Assembly: GCA_030592825.1 (NCBI GenBank)
Contig: JAUVIG010000256.1
Span: 1 to 5,769 of the forward strand
DNA from: Chlorobiota bacterium
Lineage (GTDB): Bacteria > Bacteroidota > Bacteroidia > Bacteroidales > JAADGE01
DNA: 5,769 nt
Direction: 5' to 3'
Translations under genes and position numbers: made by a program
In this document: in pieces, positions 1 to 5,769 of the stretch
Position numbering within the stretch: the first letter of the stretch is position 1
How the letters are laid out: each line of letters starts with the position of its first letter
The notes under the pieces: generated by a model
Told to the model about the DNA's origin: nothing
Databases searched by the model: none
Seen by the model: the letters and a program-made list of their open reading frames with translations, nothing else

Positions 1-90
1 GCAACACCCTTGCCAATCGCTATTGTTTCCTATCAACTCGGCACATACAGAGACTTGCACTCTGTTAGTTTATTACCATGCCCGACATAC
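1..90 (-). mobile_element. 5' end of a class C (IIC) group II intron, cut by the window edge
   Basis: Read on the minus strand from 90, the sequence starts GTATGTCGGGCATGG. This resembles the GUGYG start of group II introns and, from memory, the GTGTGCCCGGCATGG opening of class C introns. Further in are AGTGCAAGTCTCT (compare the family's GGGTGAGAGTCCC) and GGCAAGGGTGTTGC (compare GCAAGGGTGTCC). The RNA would fold: 85-78 pairs with 46-38 (8 pairs, one bulged G), and stacked directly on it is a 6-bp hairpin, 65-60 with 52-47, with a 7-nt loop. This fits the start of domain I. The intron would splice itself out and move by retrohoming, using a maturase/reverse transcriptase that must lie beyond position 1. 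It begins next to the terminator at 91-121, the known target type for class C introns. Whether it is intact cannot be judged. The assignment rests on remembered family sequence plus the visible fold. Confidence 0.75.
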
Positions 91-121
91 TAAAAAACCT
101 CCGAGAAATTCTCGGAGGTTT
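91..121 (-). terminator. Strong intrinsic terminator of the beta-barrel protein gene
   Basis: Positions 121-110 and 106-95 form a perfect 12-bp stem with a GC-rich core (CCTCCGAG/CTCGGAGG) and a 3-nt loop at 107-109. On the minus strand the stem runs into six T residues (97-92, three of them inside the stem), which is the classic intrinsic terminator form. The plus-strand side is followed only by TTTAAATTAAAT, so the minus strand is the main direction. It lies 21 bases after the stop codon of the 142-834 gene. The putative intron starts immediately after its T-run. Confidence 0.92.
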
Positions 122-141
122 AAATTAAATATAAATTCGTT

Positions 142-834
142 TTAAAATCCGAATAAATAACCTACTGAAAGACCAAAAAATATGTTTTTACTACTCGCGT
201 CTCCTGAAATAGGATCACCGGCTTCATTATCAGAATAATAATCAGCGCTATATAAATCACTGCTTGTATTAATAAAGTTAGCTAAACCCATTCCAACATT
301 TGCTTCAACAAAAACGCCTGAAAAAGAAGTACCAACACCTAAATTTAAACCAAAATCAACTTTATTAAACATATCATTTTCAGTTCCGTCTTCAAAATCA
401 GCAAAATAATCTTCTTCATCCATTGTTGTTGTTTCGTCTGCAGTTGTTATTTCTCCGTTAGCTTTACGGCTGAGAGCATAGCCGAAATAAGGTCCGAGAA
501 ATACATATGCAGGTCCAAAACCGGCTTTTGCACTTACTCCGACATTAAGATAGTCTATATTAGTTTTCATGTCAATAGTCATATCACCCTCTTCGTCATA
601 ATAATCCGAACCTAATTGATTGTAACCAATATCAAGTCTTAAATTCAATAAATCAGATAAGCCGTATTCTCCGACTAAGCCTGCATTAAAGCCGTTAGCC
701 ATCTTATAACCATCCGGTATCCAATAATTTGTTAAACAATCGGACATGCCGTAACCTACTTTTACACCAATTTTTTGAGCATTCATAGTGAATGCAAATA
801 ATACTACAATACTTAATAAAAATAATTTTTTCAT
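142..834 (-). CDS. Secreted outer-membrane beta-barrel protein (porin-like, eight strands predicted)
   Basis: This 230-residue protein has an N-terminal signal peptide: a KK start, a hydrophobic core at residues 4-16, and probable cleavage near NA|QK (19/20). The mature part alternates short amphipathic strands ending in aromatic or Gly residues with polar loops. About eight strands can be drawn: 21-31, 48-59, 63-75, 91-106, 109-124, 157-171, 173-187 and 217-230. The last strand ends VGYLFGF, and a C-terminal Phe is the usual mark of a BAM-assembled barrel. It resembles the OMP_b-brl/PorT-like families of Bacteroidetes, whose members mostly have no known substrate. Three loops are strongly acidic (77-88, 126-158, 193-214). 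The start is the ATG at 834 because the signal peptide begins there. There is no Shine-Dalgarno sequence, as is usual in the phylum. A -7-like element lies upstream and a terminator downstream, so it is probably monocistronic. The precise function is unknown. Confidence 0.9.
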   Translation of the reverse strand: MKKLFLLSIVVLFAFTMNAQKIGVKVGYGMSDCLTNYWIPDGYKMANGFNAGLVGEYGLSDLLNLRLDIGYNQLGSDYYDEEGDMTIDMKTNIDYLNVGVSAKAGFGPAYVFLGPYFGYALSRKANGEITTADETTTMDEEDYFADFEDGTENDMFNKVDFGLNLGVGTSFSGVFVEANVGMGLANFINTSSDLYSADYYSDNEAGDPISGDASSKNIFFGLSVGYLFGF

Positions 835-862
835 AATTATATTTTTTAAATTAAACTTTCTA

Positions 863-870
863 CAAAGATA
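863..870 (-). promoter_or_regulatory. Putative Bacteroidetes -7 element for the beta-barrel gene
   Basis: The minus strand reads TATCTTTG, an exact match to the TAnnTTTG -7 element of the Bacteroidetes primary sigma factor. It would give a leader of roughly 20-25 nt before the ATG at 834. No TTTG-type -33 element is found at the expected distance; the upstream DNA (871-893) is an almost unbroken T tract on this strand. The promoter is therefore plausible but only half supported. Confidence 0.5.
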
Positions 871-950
871 AAATAAAAAAAATAAAAAAAAAATGAATTA
901 GATTGTTTAATTATTAAATTGGCTAAATTGAAAAAATAACCATGATTAAA

Positions 951-968
951 TGTAACATTTCTGTTACA
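951..968 (-). terminator. Weak hairpin just after the activase stop codon
   Basis: Positions 968-962 and 957-951 form a perfect 7-bp stem (TGTAACA/TGTTACA). Its loop reads GAAA on the minus strand, a stable GNRA-type tetraloop. It begins 9 bases after the stop codon of the large gene. Only TTTA follows directly, and a run of six T residues comes later at 936-931, so it is a poor intrinsic terminator. It may instead mark or protect the 3' end of the mRNA. Some readthrough into the beta-barrel gene is possible. Confidence 0.4.
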
Positions 969-977
969 GAGTCGATA

Positions 978-3900
978 TTAAATCAATACTCTATGTTTAG
1001 TATGCTCGTTTAATTCAGCATACTCTTTAGCCTGATGCATAAATGCTTGTAACCTGACTTCAATTCCTGAATCATCTTGTCCGTCATAAGCAATATTTTC
1101 CCATGGTATATTATTGTGATCTTTTCTGAATTTTGGTGATACAGATGTGATCAATGTTCCGGGCATACAAGTAAAAGGAAGTATATGTACAATCCCGGAA
1201 ATTCCTTTTTTCGACAATTCTGCAACAGCACCAAAAGTAATAACAGGATCTCCGTCATAATCTTTATGAACATAAGGATTACAAGAAACTAACATTTGGT
1301 CAACAGAAATTTCTTTTTCTTTATCAATCATATTTCCAACTGCTTTATGTAATTTATGAGCAGAAGCATTTTGAACATATTTACTTATCTTCGATTTAAT
1401 AACTCCCTTATAATCACCTTTCCAAAGGCTGTCTCTGGTATATCTGTATGTTGAATAAATTAACCACTCAGAAAATGGTGCAATTAAGGTTTCTGCTCCT
1501 AACTTTTCCAATCTGTCAACTAAATAACTGCTGCAATGCGGATTATCTCTCATAAATATTTCACCGACAATCGCAATGACCGGTTTTCTGATACCGTTTA
1601 CTCTTTTAATATTGCTGAAAGTTTCCGAACTTGCTTTTAAAACTGCATCAATATCTTTTCCTCCGGTTTCAACAGAAGCTGTAATATTATCAAGACAAAC
1701 TTTATACACTTTATTGGTCTCACCTTTTACTAATTCATAAGGTCTTGTTTCTTGTTTCATTTTTCTTAAAATATCTACCGCAACCGATCCTCTCCAAACC
1801 AACAGAGTAAACTTACTGCCTTTTCCTCCGGATAAATCTTCATATGCATTATCATTACTCGGTGAAACAAATTGTACATCTTGATATCCCAGACGGTTAA
1901 ATACTAATTTTTGAAGTTTGTTATATTGTCCGAAACGACAAGGACCGTTATGATCCGGCATAAAAAAACTGATCTTTTTCGGATCAACACCGGGATCTTC
2001 CATTTTTTTCAAAAAACTGCCCAATGTACAGATCATAGGGAAACATTCATTTGAAGAGGTATATTTCCTGCCCAATTCAATGTCTCTTTCATTCTGCATC
2101 GGCAAAACATACGATTCCGTGCCGAAATGTCTTACTGCAGCAGCAACAGTATAAGCTGCATCACACATATAAGGAAAATAAAGAACTCTGTCTTTCATAA
2201 CTGAAGCAGAAACTTTACCCGGACGAAAGACCTTTTCTTCTTTTTTCTTAACTTTTTTAGACCCTCTTAAACTATCAAGAAATGCTTCAAATCTTGTGAT
2301 CATTCCGGCATCTGCACTATGCTCGTCAATTTCCAGATGCAAATATGGTTTGCCCTTCATCTCTTCCCTGACAAAATGAATCAGGAATGAATCAGGTCCG
2401 CATCTGAAATTACCGAGATAAACAACATCTAATTTCGGGTTCTTTTTGACATATTTAACCGCAGAAATAATCTTTTGTCCGTTTGGCCAATACATCATAT
2501 TATAATCATTAAAGACGTTCGCTTCACTCATCGGTAAAAAGTCAATCGGAATGGGTAAAACATTTTGATTGATCAATTTATCAACAACACTCAAATTAAG
2601 TTCAGGGTCACCGGTATTATACGGACGACCCAAGATGACCATTGATTCTTTATCATCCGGCAAGTCAGACAATACTTCTTGACCTCTCTTTTGAACTGCC
2701 GCTTCAAATGCTGTTTGTGCTTCATCTGCCTTTTTTATTGCTTTTACTGTTCTTGATTTGGAGATATTAAACATTTTTGACATGAAACCGGATAGTTCCT
2801 TATTTAATACCCTGCCGAAATATCTGAAATGTAAAGTCGGTATCAATAATTTATCAATATCTTTTTGATCTTTCAGTGCAGCTTTGATCATGAAAGCGTA
2901 TGATTGCACCCAAGGACAGTTACAATTATTGGTAGGATTATCTTTTTCGGCTTTAGCATTAACAATAAACGGTGTAAAAATATAATCAACTTCTTTTTCG
3001 AGCAGATTTAATACATGTCCGTGCATTAGTTCAACCGGTAAACATGTTTCAGCAATCAATATTTCAAAAGATTTAATCAGCATATGATGATCAGACGGGT
3101 CAGACAATACTACTTGAAATCCCAATTCTTCAAAATATGTTCTCCAAAACGGAAACTGTTGATAATAAACCGCCAAAGCTCGCGGTATTCCTATTGTAAT
3201 TTTACCGTTATTTTCTTCTTCCTTATAATCACCGTTTAAAAGTTCCAATCTTTCATTAAACAAATTAGGGATTCCTTCACCTTTACCTTTACGTTCTTCA
3301 ATCTCATATTTTTCACATCTGCCTCCATAATATAAAGGTTTGTTTTCTCCTTCAATTCTAACTCGCCTTATCTCGCATTGATTTGAACATGATTTGCATG
3401 TAAATCGATCAACTGTATAAGGTATTTTACTGATGTCAAATCCTTTGAATCTTGTTTTTTCCCCGTTATTTTTTAATTCCTCTCTTGCTAATATAGCAGC
3501 ACCTATGGCTCCGGTAACATCAAAATGGGGAGGAACGGTAATTTGTTTACCTGTTACTTTTTCAAATGCAGCAACCACTGCTTTATTATTTGTTACACCG
3601 CCTTGGAAAAATATTTTATTACCGATCTTTTTGTTTCCGACAACTTTTTGCAAATAATTATACACAATTGAATATGCAAGCCCTCCAACAAGGTTCTCTT
3701 TTGTAGCTCCTTTTTGTTGATGAGAATTCAGATCAGATTCAATGAAAACTGTACAACGATCTCCCAATGGTGTCGGATTTTTTGAACTTAATCCTAAACT
3801 TCCGAATTCTTCAATAATATTAATATCAAGTTTTTCTGCTTGCTCTTCCAAAAAAGAACCGGTACCCGCAGCACATACCTTATTCATTTCAAAATCAACA

Positions 3901-5228
3901 ACAATACCATTCTCAATACTGATGTATTTAGAATCTTGCCCGCCAATCTCAAATATAGTATCAACACTTGAATCATAAGCAATTGCAGCAGTAGCTTGAG
4001 CCGTAATTTCATTTCGAATAGTATCGGCGCCAATAAAATCTCCTGTTAAATACCTGCCGGATCCTGTTGTTGCTGCTGCTTTAACAATTACCTTTTCTCC
4101 AACTTCATCATAAATCTCTTCCAACCCTTTCCTTATAGCTGTTAACGGCTTACTTGCTGTAGGAAGATACCTTCTGGCAACAACATTATTATCCTTATCA
4201 ATTAATACAACATTGGTACTTAATGAACCAACATCTAATCCAAGATAAACTTCCAAATTTTCATAACCGTTCAATTCAAATTTAACGTCTTTATTATATA
4301 ACGCTGCTGATTCTTTTAAAGGTTCTAATGCTCTGCCGTTTGAACTTTGAGTAGTCAAATAGGTTTCAAGTTCATCTGTTCCTCTAAACAAATTTTCTTT
4401 TTTTTCTTTATCATCCATTTTGTGGAAAACTGCACCGACAGCACCCATTGAAGCATAATATTCCGGAATAATTAATTCATCATCCTTTAAATTAAGAACC
4501 TCTTTAAAAGCTCTTATCATTCCGGCATTTGCTGATACACCGCCTTGAAAGATCACAGGAGTTTCAATTTGTTTTCCGCGAGCTAAATTATTCTTAAAAT
4601 TTCTTGCTACAGCAAAACATAATCCGGCAACAATATCATGGACAGGAGTTGCAATTTGTTGAAGATGAATCATGTCACTCTTTGCAAACACACTGCACCT
4701 ACCGGCAATTCTGGGCGGGTTCTCTGACTTTAATGCCATTTCACCAAACTCGTCTTCAATAGATACGCCAATTCTTTTTGCCTGTTGATCAAGAAAAGAT
4801 CCAGTTCCTGCAGCACATAAGCTGTTCATTGAAAAATCACACATGTTTGATTTTTTTGCAGCTTGACGAGTTTCCATAAAAATCAACTTTGAATCTTCGC
4901 CACCCATCTCAATCACGGTTTTAACATGAGGATACAATTCACCTACAGAGTATGATTGACTGATTACCTCATTAACAAAATGTCCGCCGATTAATTCTGA
5001 TGCTTGCTTTCCTCCGGTTCCGGTTATTGCAGTTAAACCGATTTTTTCTTTCCCGTATTTTTTTATAATTTCTGACAAAATATCTTTTAATACATGGAAC
5101 GGTTTTCCGTGGCAATAGTCGTAGCGACTTTCAATGATTTTTTTTTGATCATCAATCAGGACTGTATTTATAGATATTGAACCAATATCAAGTCCCAGAT
5201 TCAGTTTTAAACCATTTTTATCAGACAT
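978..5228 (-). CDS. Large fused acyl-CoA dehydratase activase-like protein (two ATPase domains plus two cysteine-containing modules)
   Basis: This 1416-residue cytoplasmic protein belongs to the BadF/BadG/BcrA/BcrD and HgdC activator family, whose members use ATP to pass low-potential electrons to a radical dehydratase or reductase. ATPase domain 1 (about 11-270) has LGLDIGS (11-17), EMGGEDSK (107-114), CAAGTGSF (138-145), GRCSVF (176-181) and FQGGVSAN (227-234). Domain 2 (about 328-582) repeats these at 329-335, 427-434, 452-459, 490-495 and 541-548. C138/C178 and C452/C492 match the spacing of the cysteines that hold the bridging [4Fe-4S] cluster in HgdC dimers. A four-Cys segment follows (611, 614, 618, 638), then a DUF2229/COG3580-like module (about 676-990), a Lys-rich linker (991-1000) and a COG3581-like module (about 1012-1400). 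The latter two resemble the dehydratase-like/double-cubane-cluster protein side. The start is the ATG at 5228: an in-frame stop lies at 5267-5265 and no ATG falls between. This long form is known in anaerobes, but its substrate is not settled. No separate dehydratase genes are visible. I see no frameshift or missing motif. Confidence 0.95.
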   Translation of the reverse strand: MSDKNGLKLNLGLDIGSISINTVLIDDQKKIIESRYDYCHGKPFHVLKDILSEIIKKYGKEKIGLTAITGTGGKQASELIGGHFVNEVISQSYSVGELYPHVKTVIEMGGEDSKLIFMETRQAAKKSNMCDFSMNSLCAAGTGSFLDQQAKRIGVSIEDEFGEMALKSENPPRIAGRCSVFAKSDMIHLQQIATPVHDIVAGLCFAVARNFKNNLARGKQIETPVIFQGGVSANAGMIRAFKEVLNLKDDELIIPEYYASMGAVGAVFHKMDDKEKKENLFRGTDELETYLTTQSSNGRALEPLKESAALYNKDVKFELNGYENLEVYLGLDVGSLSTNVVLIDKDNNVVARRYLPTASKPLTAIRKGLEEIYDEVGEKVIVKAAATTGSGRYLTGDFIGADTIRNEITAQATAAIAYDSSVDTIFEIGGQDSKYISIENGIVVDFEMNKVCAAGTGSFLEEQAEKLDINIIEEFGSLGLSSKNPTPLGDRCTVFIESDLNSHQQKGATKENLVGGLAYSIVYNYLQKVVGNKKIGNKIFFQGGVTNNKAVVAAFEKVTGKQITVPPHFDVTGAIGAAILAREELKNNGEKTRFKGFDISKIPYTVDRFTCKSCSNQCEIRRVRIEGENKPLYYGGRCEKYEIEERKGKGEGIPNLFNERLELLNGDYKEEENNGKITIGIPRALAVYYQQFPFWRTYFEELGFQVVLSDPSDHHMLIKSFEILIAETCLPVELMHGHVLNLLEKEVDYIFTPFIVNAKAEKDNPTNNCNCPWVQSYAFMIKAALKDQKDIDKLLIPTLHFRYFGRVLNKELSGFMSKMFNISKSRTVKAIKKADEAQTAFEAAVQKRGQEVLSDLPDDKESMVILGRPYNTGDPELNLSVVDKLINQNVLPIPIDFLPMSEANVFNDYNMMYWPNGQKIISAVKYVKKNPKLDVVYLGNFRCGPDSFLIHFVREEMKGKPYLHLEIDEHSADAGMITRFEAFLDSLRGSKKVKKKEEKVFRPGKVSASVMKDRVLYFPYMCDAAYTVAAAVRHFGTESYVLPMQNERDIELGRKYTSSNECFPMICTLGSFLKKMEDPGVDPKKISFFMPDHNGPCRFGQYNKLQKLVFNRLGYQDVQFVSPSNDNAYEDLSGGKGSKFTLLVWRGSVAVDILRKMKQETRPYELVKGETNKVYKVCLDNITASVETGGKDIDAVLKASSETFSNIKRVNGIRKPVIAIVGEIFMRDNPHCSSYLVDRLEKLGAETLIAPFSEWLIYSTYRYTRDSLWKGDYKGVIKSKISKYVQNASAHKLHKAVGNMIDKEKEISVDQMLVSCNPYVHKDYDGDPVITFGAVAELSKKGISGIVHILPFTCMPGTLITSVSPKFRKDHNNIPWENIAYDGQDDSGIEVRLQAFMHQAKEYAELNEHTKHRVLI

Positions 5229-5281
5229 ATTAAATATTTTAAGTTTATCATTTAAATTTTTAATCTATTTATATCTTTATA

Positions 5282-5313
5282 CAAATTTACATAAATAATA
5301 TTTCATTCCAAAA
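5282..5313 (-). promoter_or_regulatory. Putative Bacteroidetes-type promoter of the activase gene
   Basis: The minus strand carries TTTTG (5313-5309) as -33 element and TAAATTTG (5289-5282) as -7 element, separated by 19 bases. This fits the TTTG/TAnnTTTG consensus well. Transcription would start near 5275, giving a leader of about 46 nt before the ATG at 5228. No Shine-Dalgarno sequence is present in that leader. No start site has been measured, so this is an inference from the motif pair. Confidence 0.7.
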
Positions 5314-5319
5314 CGGAAT
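5305..5319. repeat. Short palindrome overlapping the activase -33 element
   Basis: ATTCC (5305-5309) and GGAAT (5315-5319) form a perfect inverted repeat around AAAAC. It overlaps the -33 element of the putative activase promoter, which is where a repressor or an upstream-bound activator could act. At only 5 bp per arm it could be chance in AT-rich DNA. Confidence 0.3.
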
Positions 5320-5388
5320 ATTACAACTGTATTTAATTATGAAAGGAAATCTGCCACAATTTATACCGGTAATAAAATCTGGTTTTAA

Positions 5389-5449
5389 AATTTGCAGATA
5401 TTGCAAATTAATCTCAATTTTTGGCATTTTTTGCAAACTTTAATATCTG
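5389..5449. repeat. Cluster of inverted and direct short repeats upstream of the activase gene
   Basis: AATTTGCA (5389-5396) and TGCAAATT (5402-5409) form a perfect 8-bp inverted repeat with a 5-bp spacer. TTGCAAA occurs twice, at 5401-5407 and 5431-5437, exactly 30 bp apart. CAGATATT (5395-5402) is matched by its reverse complement AATATCTG (5442-5449). The overlap suggests either competing DNA/RNA folds or a multi-site binding region about 160-220 bases upstream of the activase ATG. No family is recognised. Confidence 0.45.
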
Positions 5450-5675
5450 AATTTTGCGATTTTTAATGTTTCCCAACAGCATTTATTATAAAAACTGTAA
5501 CAAAAATCTAAAGGAAGATGCAGGAATACCTTTATCAGACGAATCCTTAATTATAAAATGATCAGTTCTGTTTTCAATTGATATTTATTTTAAGGTAACC
5601 TCTAATAATTAATTTGCGTCAAGATTTCCAGAATTTTTTATTGACGATTGAAATTTATGAAGCACTATCGGGATA

Positions 5676-5769
5676 ATGCAAGAAAATTTCAAGAAGTATC
5701 CGGAAAACTCTGAAAACCCTTTGGGAACAAATATAATAAACAATCTGACTTCGTTAAAATTTTTTGAAA
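5676..5769 (+). CDS. Possible 5' end of a divergent gene leaving the window (31 codons visible)
   Basis: An ATG at 5676 opens a frame with no stop up to the window end (beginning MQENFKKYPENSENPLG). A stop at 5658-5660 lies in the same frame upstream, so this is the first possible start. The composition, rich in Asn, Lys and Glu, is plausible for an AT-rich Bacteroidetes protein, but 31 codons prove little. Upstream, TAATTTG at 5610-5616 is one base short of a -7 element, and no -33 element is suitably placed. I do not recognise the sequence and assign no function. It may be a chance open stretch. Confidence 0.25.
   Translation, partial: MQENFKKYPENSENPLGTNIINNLTSLKFFE

Larger units (their letters stand above)
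5229..5769. other. Right-hand intergenic region without a confirmed gene
   Basis: These 541 bases are AT-rich. They hold the activase promoter (5282-5313), the repeat cluster (5389-5449), a widely spaced 6-bp inverted repeat (CGTCAA 5617-5622, TTGACG 5641-5646), and two short plus-strand reading frames (5466-5561 and 5676 to the edge). I see no tRNA, rRNA, strong terminator or CRISPR repeat. If the frame at the edge is real, the activase gene and that gene are divergently transcribed from this region. Confidence 0.6.

Noticed and set aside
38..90. Integron attC-like site
   Set aside because: GTTAGTT and TATCAAC only partly resemble the GTTRRRY and RYYYAAC boxes. The group II intron fold and start sequence fit better, and no cassette structure is seen.
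1..93. Plus-strand open frame (ATPLPIAIVSYQLGTYRD... ending PCPTY) at the left edge
   Set aside because: It runs antisense through the putative group II intron domain I. The minus-strand RNA fold and intron-like sequence explain these bases better than a protein.
3433..3657. Plus-strand frame of 74 codons
   Set aside because: It lies wholly inside the large minus-strand gene, antisense to conserved motifs of the second ATPase domain (FQGGVTNN), so it is a shadow.
3742..3978. Plus-strand frame of 78 codons
   Set aside because: It is antisense to the CAAGTGSF and EIGGQDSK motifs of the second ATPase domain; the conserved minus-strand protein accounts for it.
5617..5646. Inverted repeat CGTCAA...TTGACG
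   Set aside because: Arms of 6 bp with an 18-bp AT-rich spacer are expected by chance in such DNA; no T-run or promoter relation makes it a terminator or operator.
5652..5712. Plus-strand frame starting ATG at 5657 (MKHYRDNARKFQEVSGKL)
   Set aside because: Only 18 codons before a stop. It overlaps the 5676 frame in another phase, and has no promoter or ribosome-binding support.

Overview
The window reads as an AT-rich Bacteroidetes (Bacteroidota) chromosome fragment, probably from an anaerobe. Three things support this: promoter-like TAnnTTTG (-7) elements upstream of both main genes, no Shine-Dalgarno sequences, and a small outer-membrane beta-barrel protein of a type common in that phylum. 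Everything clearly functional lies on the minus strand, so the biological order runs from right to left.

From the right edge: about 540 bases (5229-5769) contain no convincing complete gene. They hold the promoter of the large gene (5282-5313), an AT-rich cluster of short inverted and direct repeats (5389-5449), and a doubtful plus-strand reading frame that leaves the window (from 5676). Next comes a 1416-residue protein (5228-978). It is a large fused version of the 2-hydroxyacyl-CoA dehydratase activator/CoA-enzyme activase family, with two tandem ATPase domains, a four-cysteine segment and two further cysteine-containing modules. A weak hairpin (951-968) follows its stop codon. After a 143-base gap with its own -7-like element comes a 230-residue secreted beta-barrel protein (834-142), which ends at a strong intrinsic terminator (121-91).

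The most interesting structure is at the left edge. Directly behind the terminator, positions 90-1 read on the minus strand look like the first 90 nucleotides of a bacterial class C (IIC) group II intron. The rest, including any reverse transcriptase, lies beyond position 1. Class C introns are known to insert just downstream of terminator hairpins, and that is the arrangement here.

The activase and the barrel protein have no evident functional link. They appear to be separate transcription units that share a strand. The activase is expected to be a cytoplasmic, ATP-driven, low-potential electron-transfer protein, and no separate dehydratase subunit is encoded next to it in the window.
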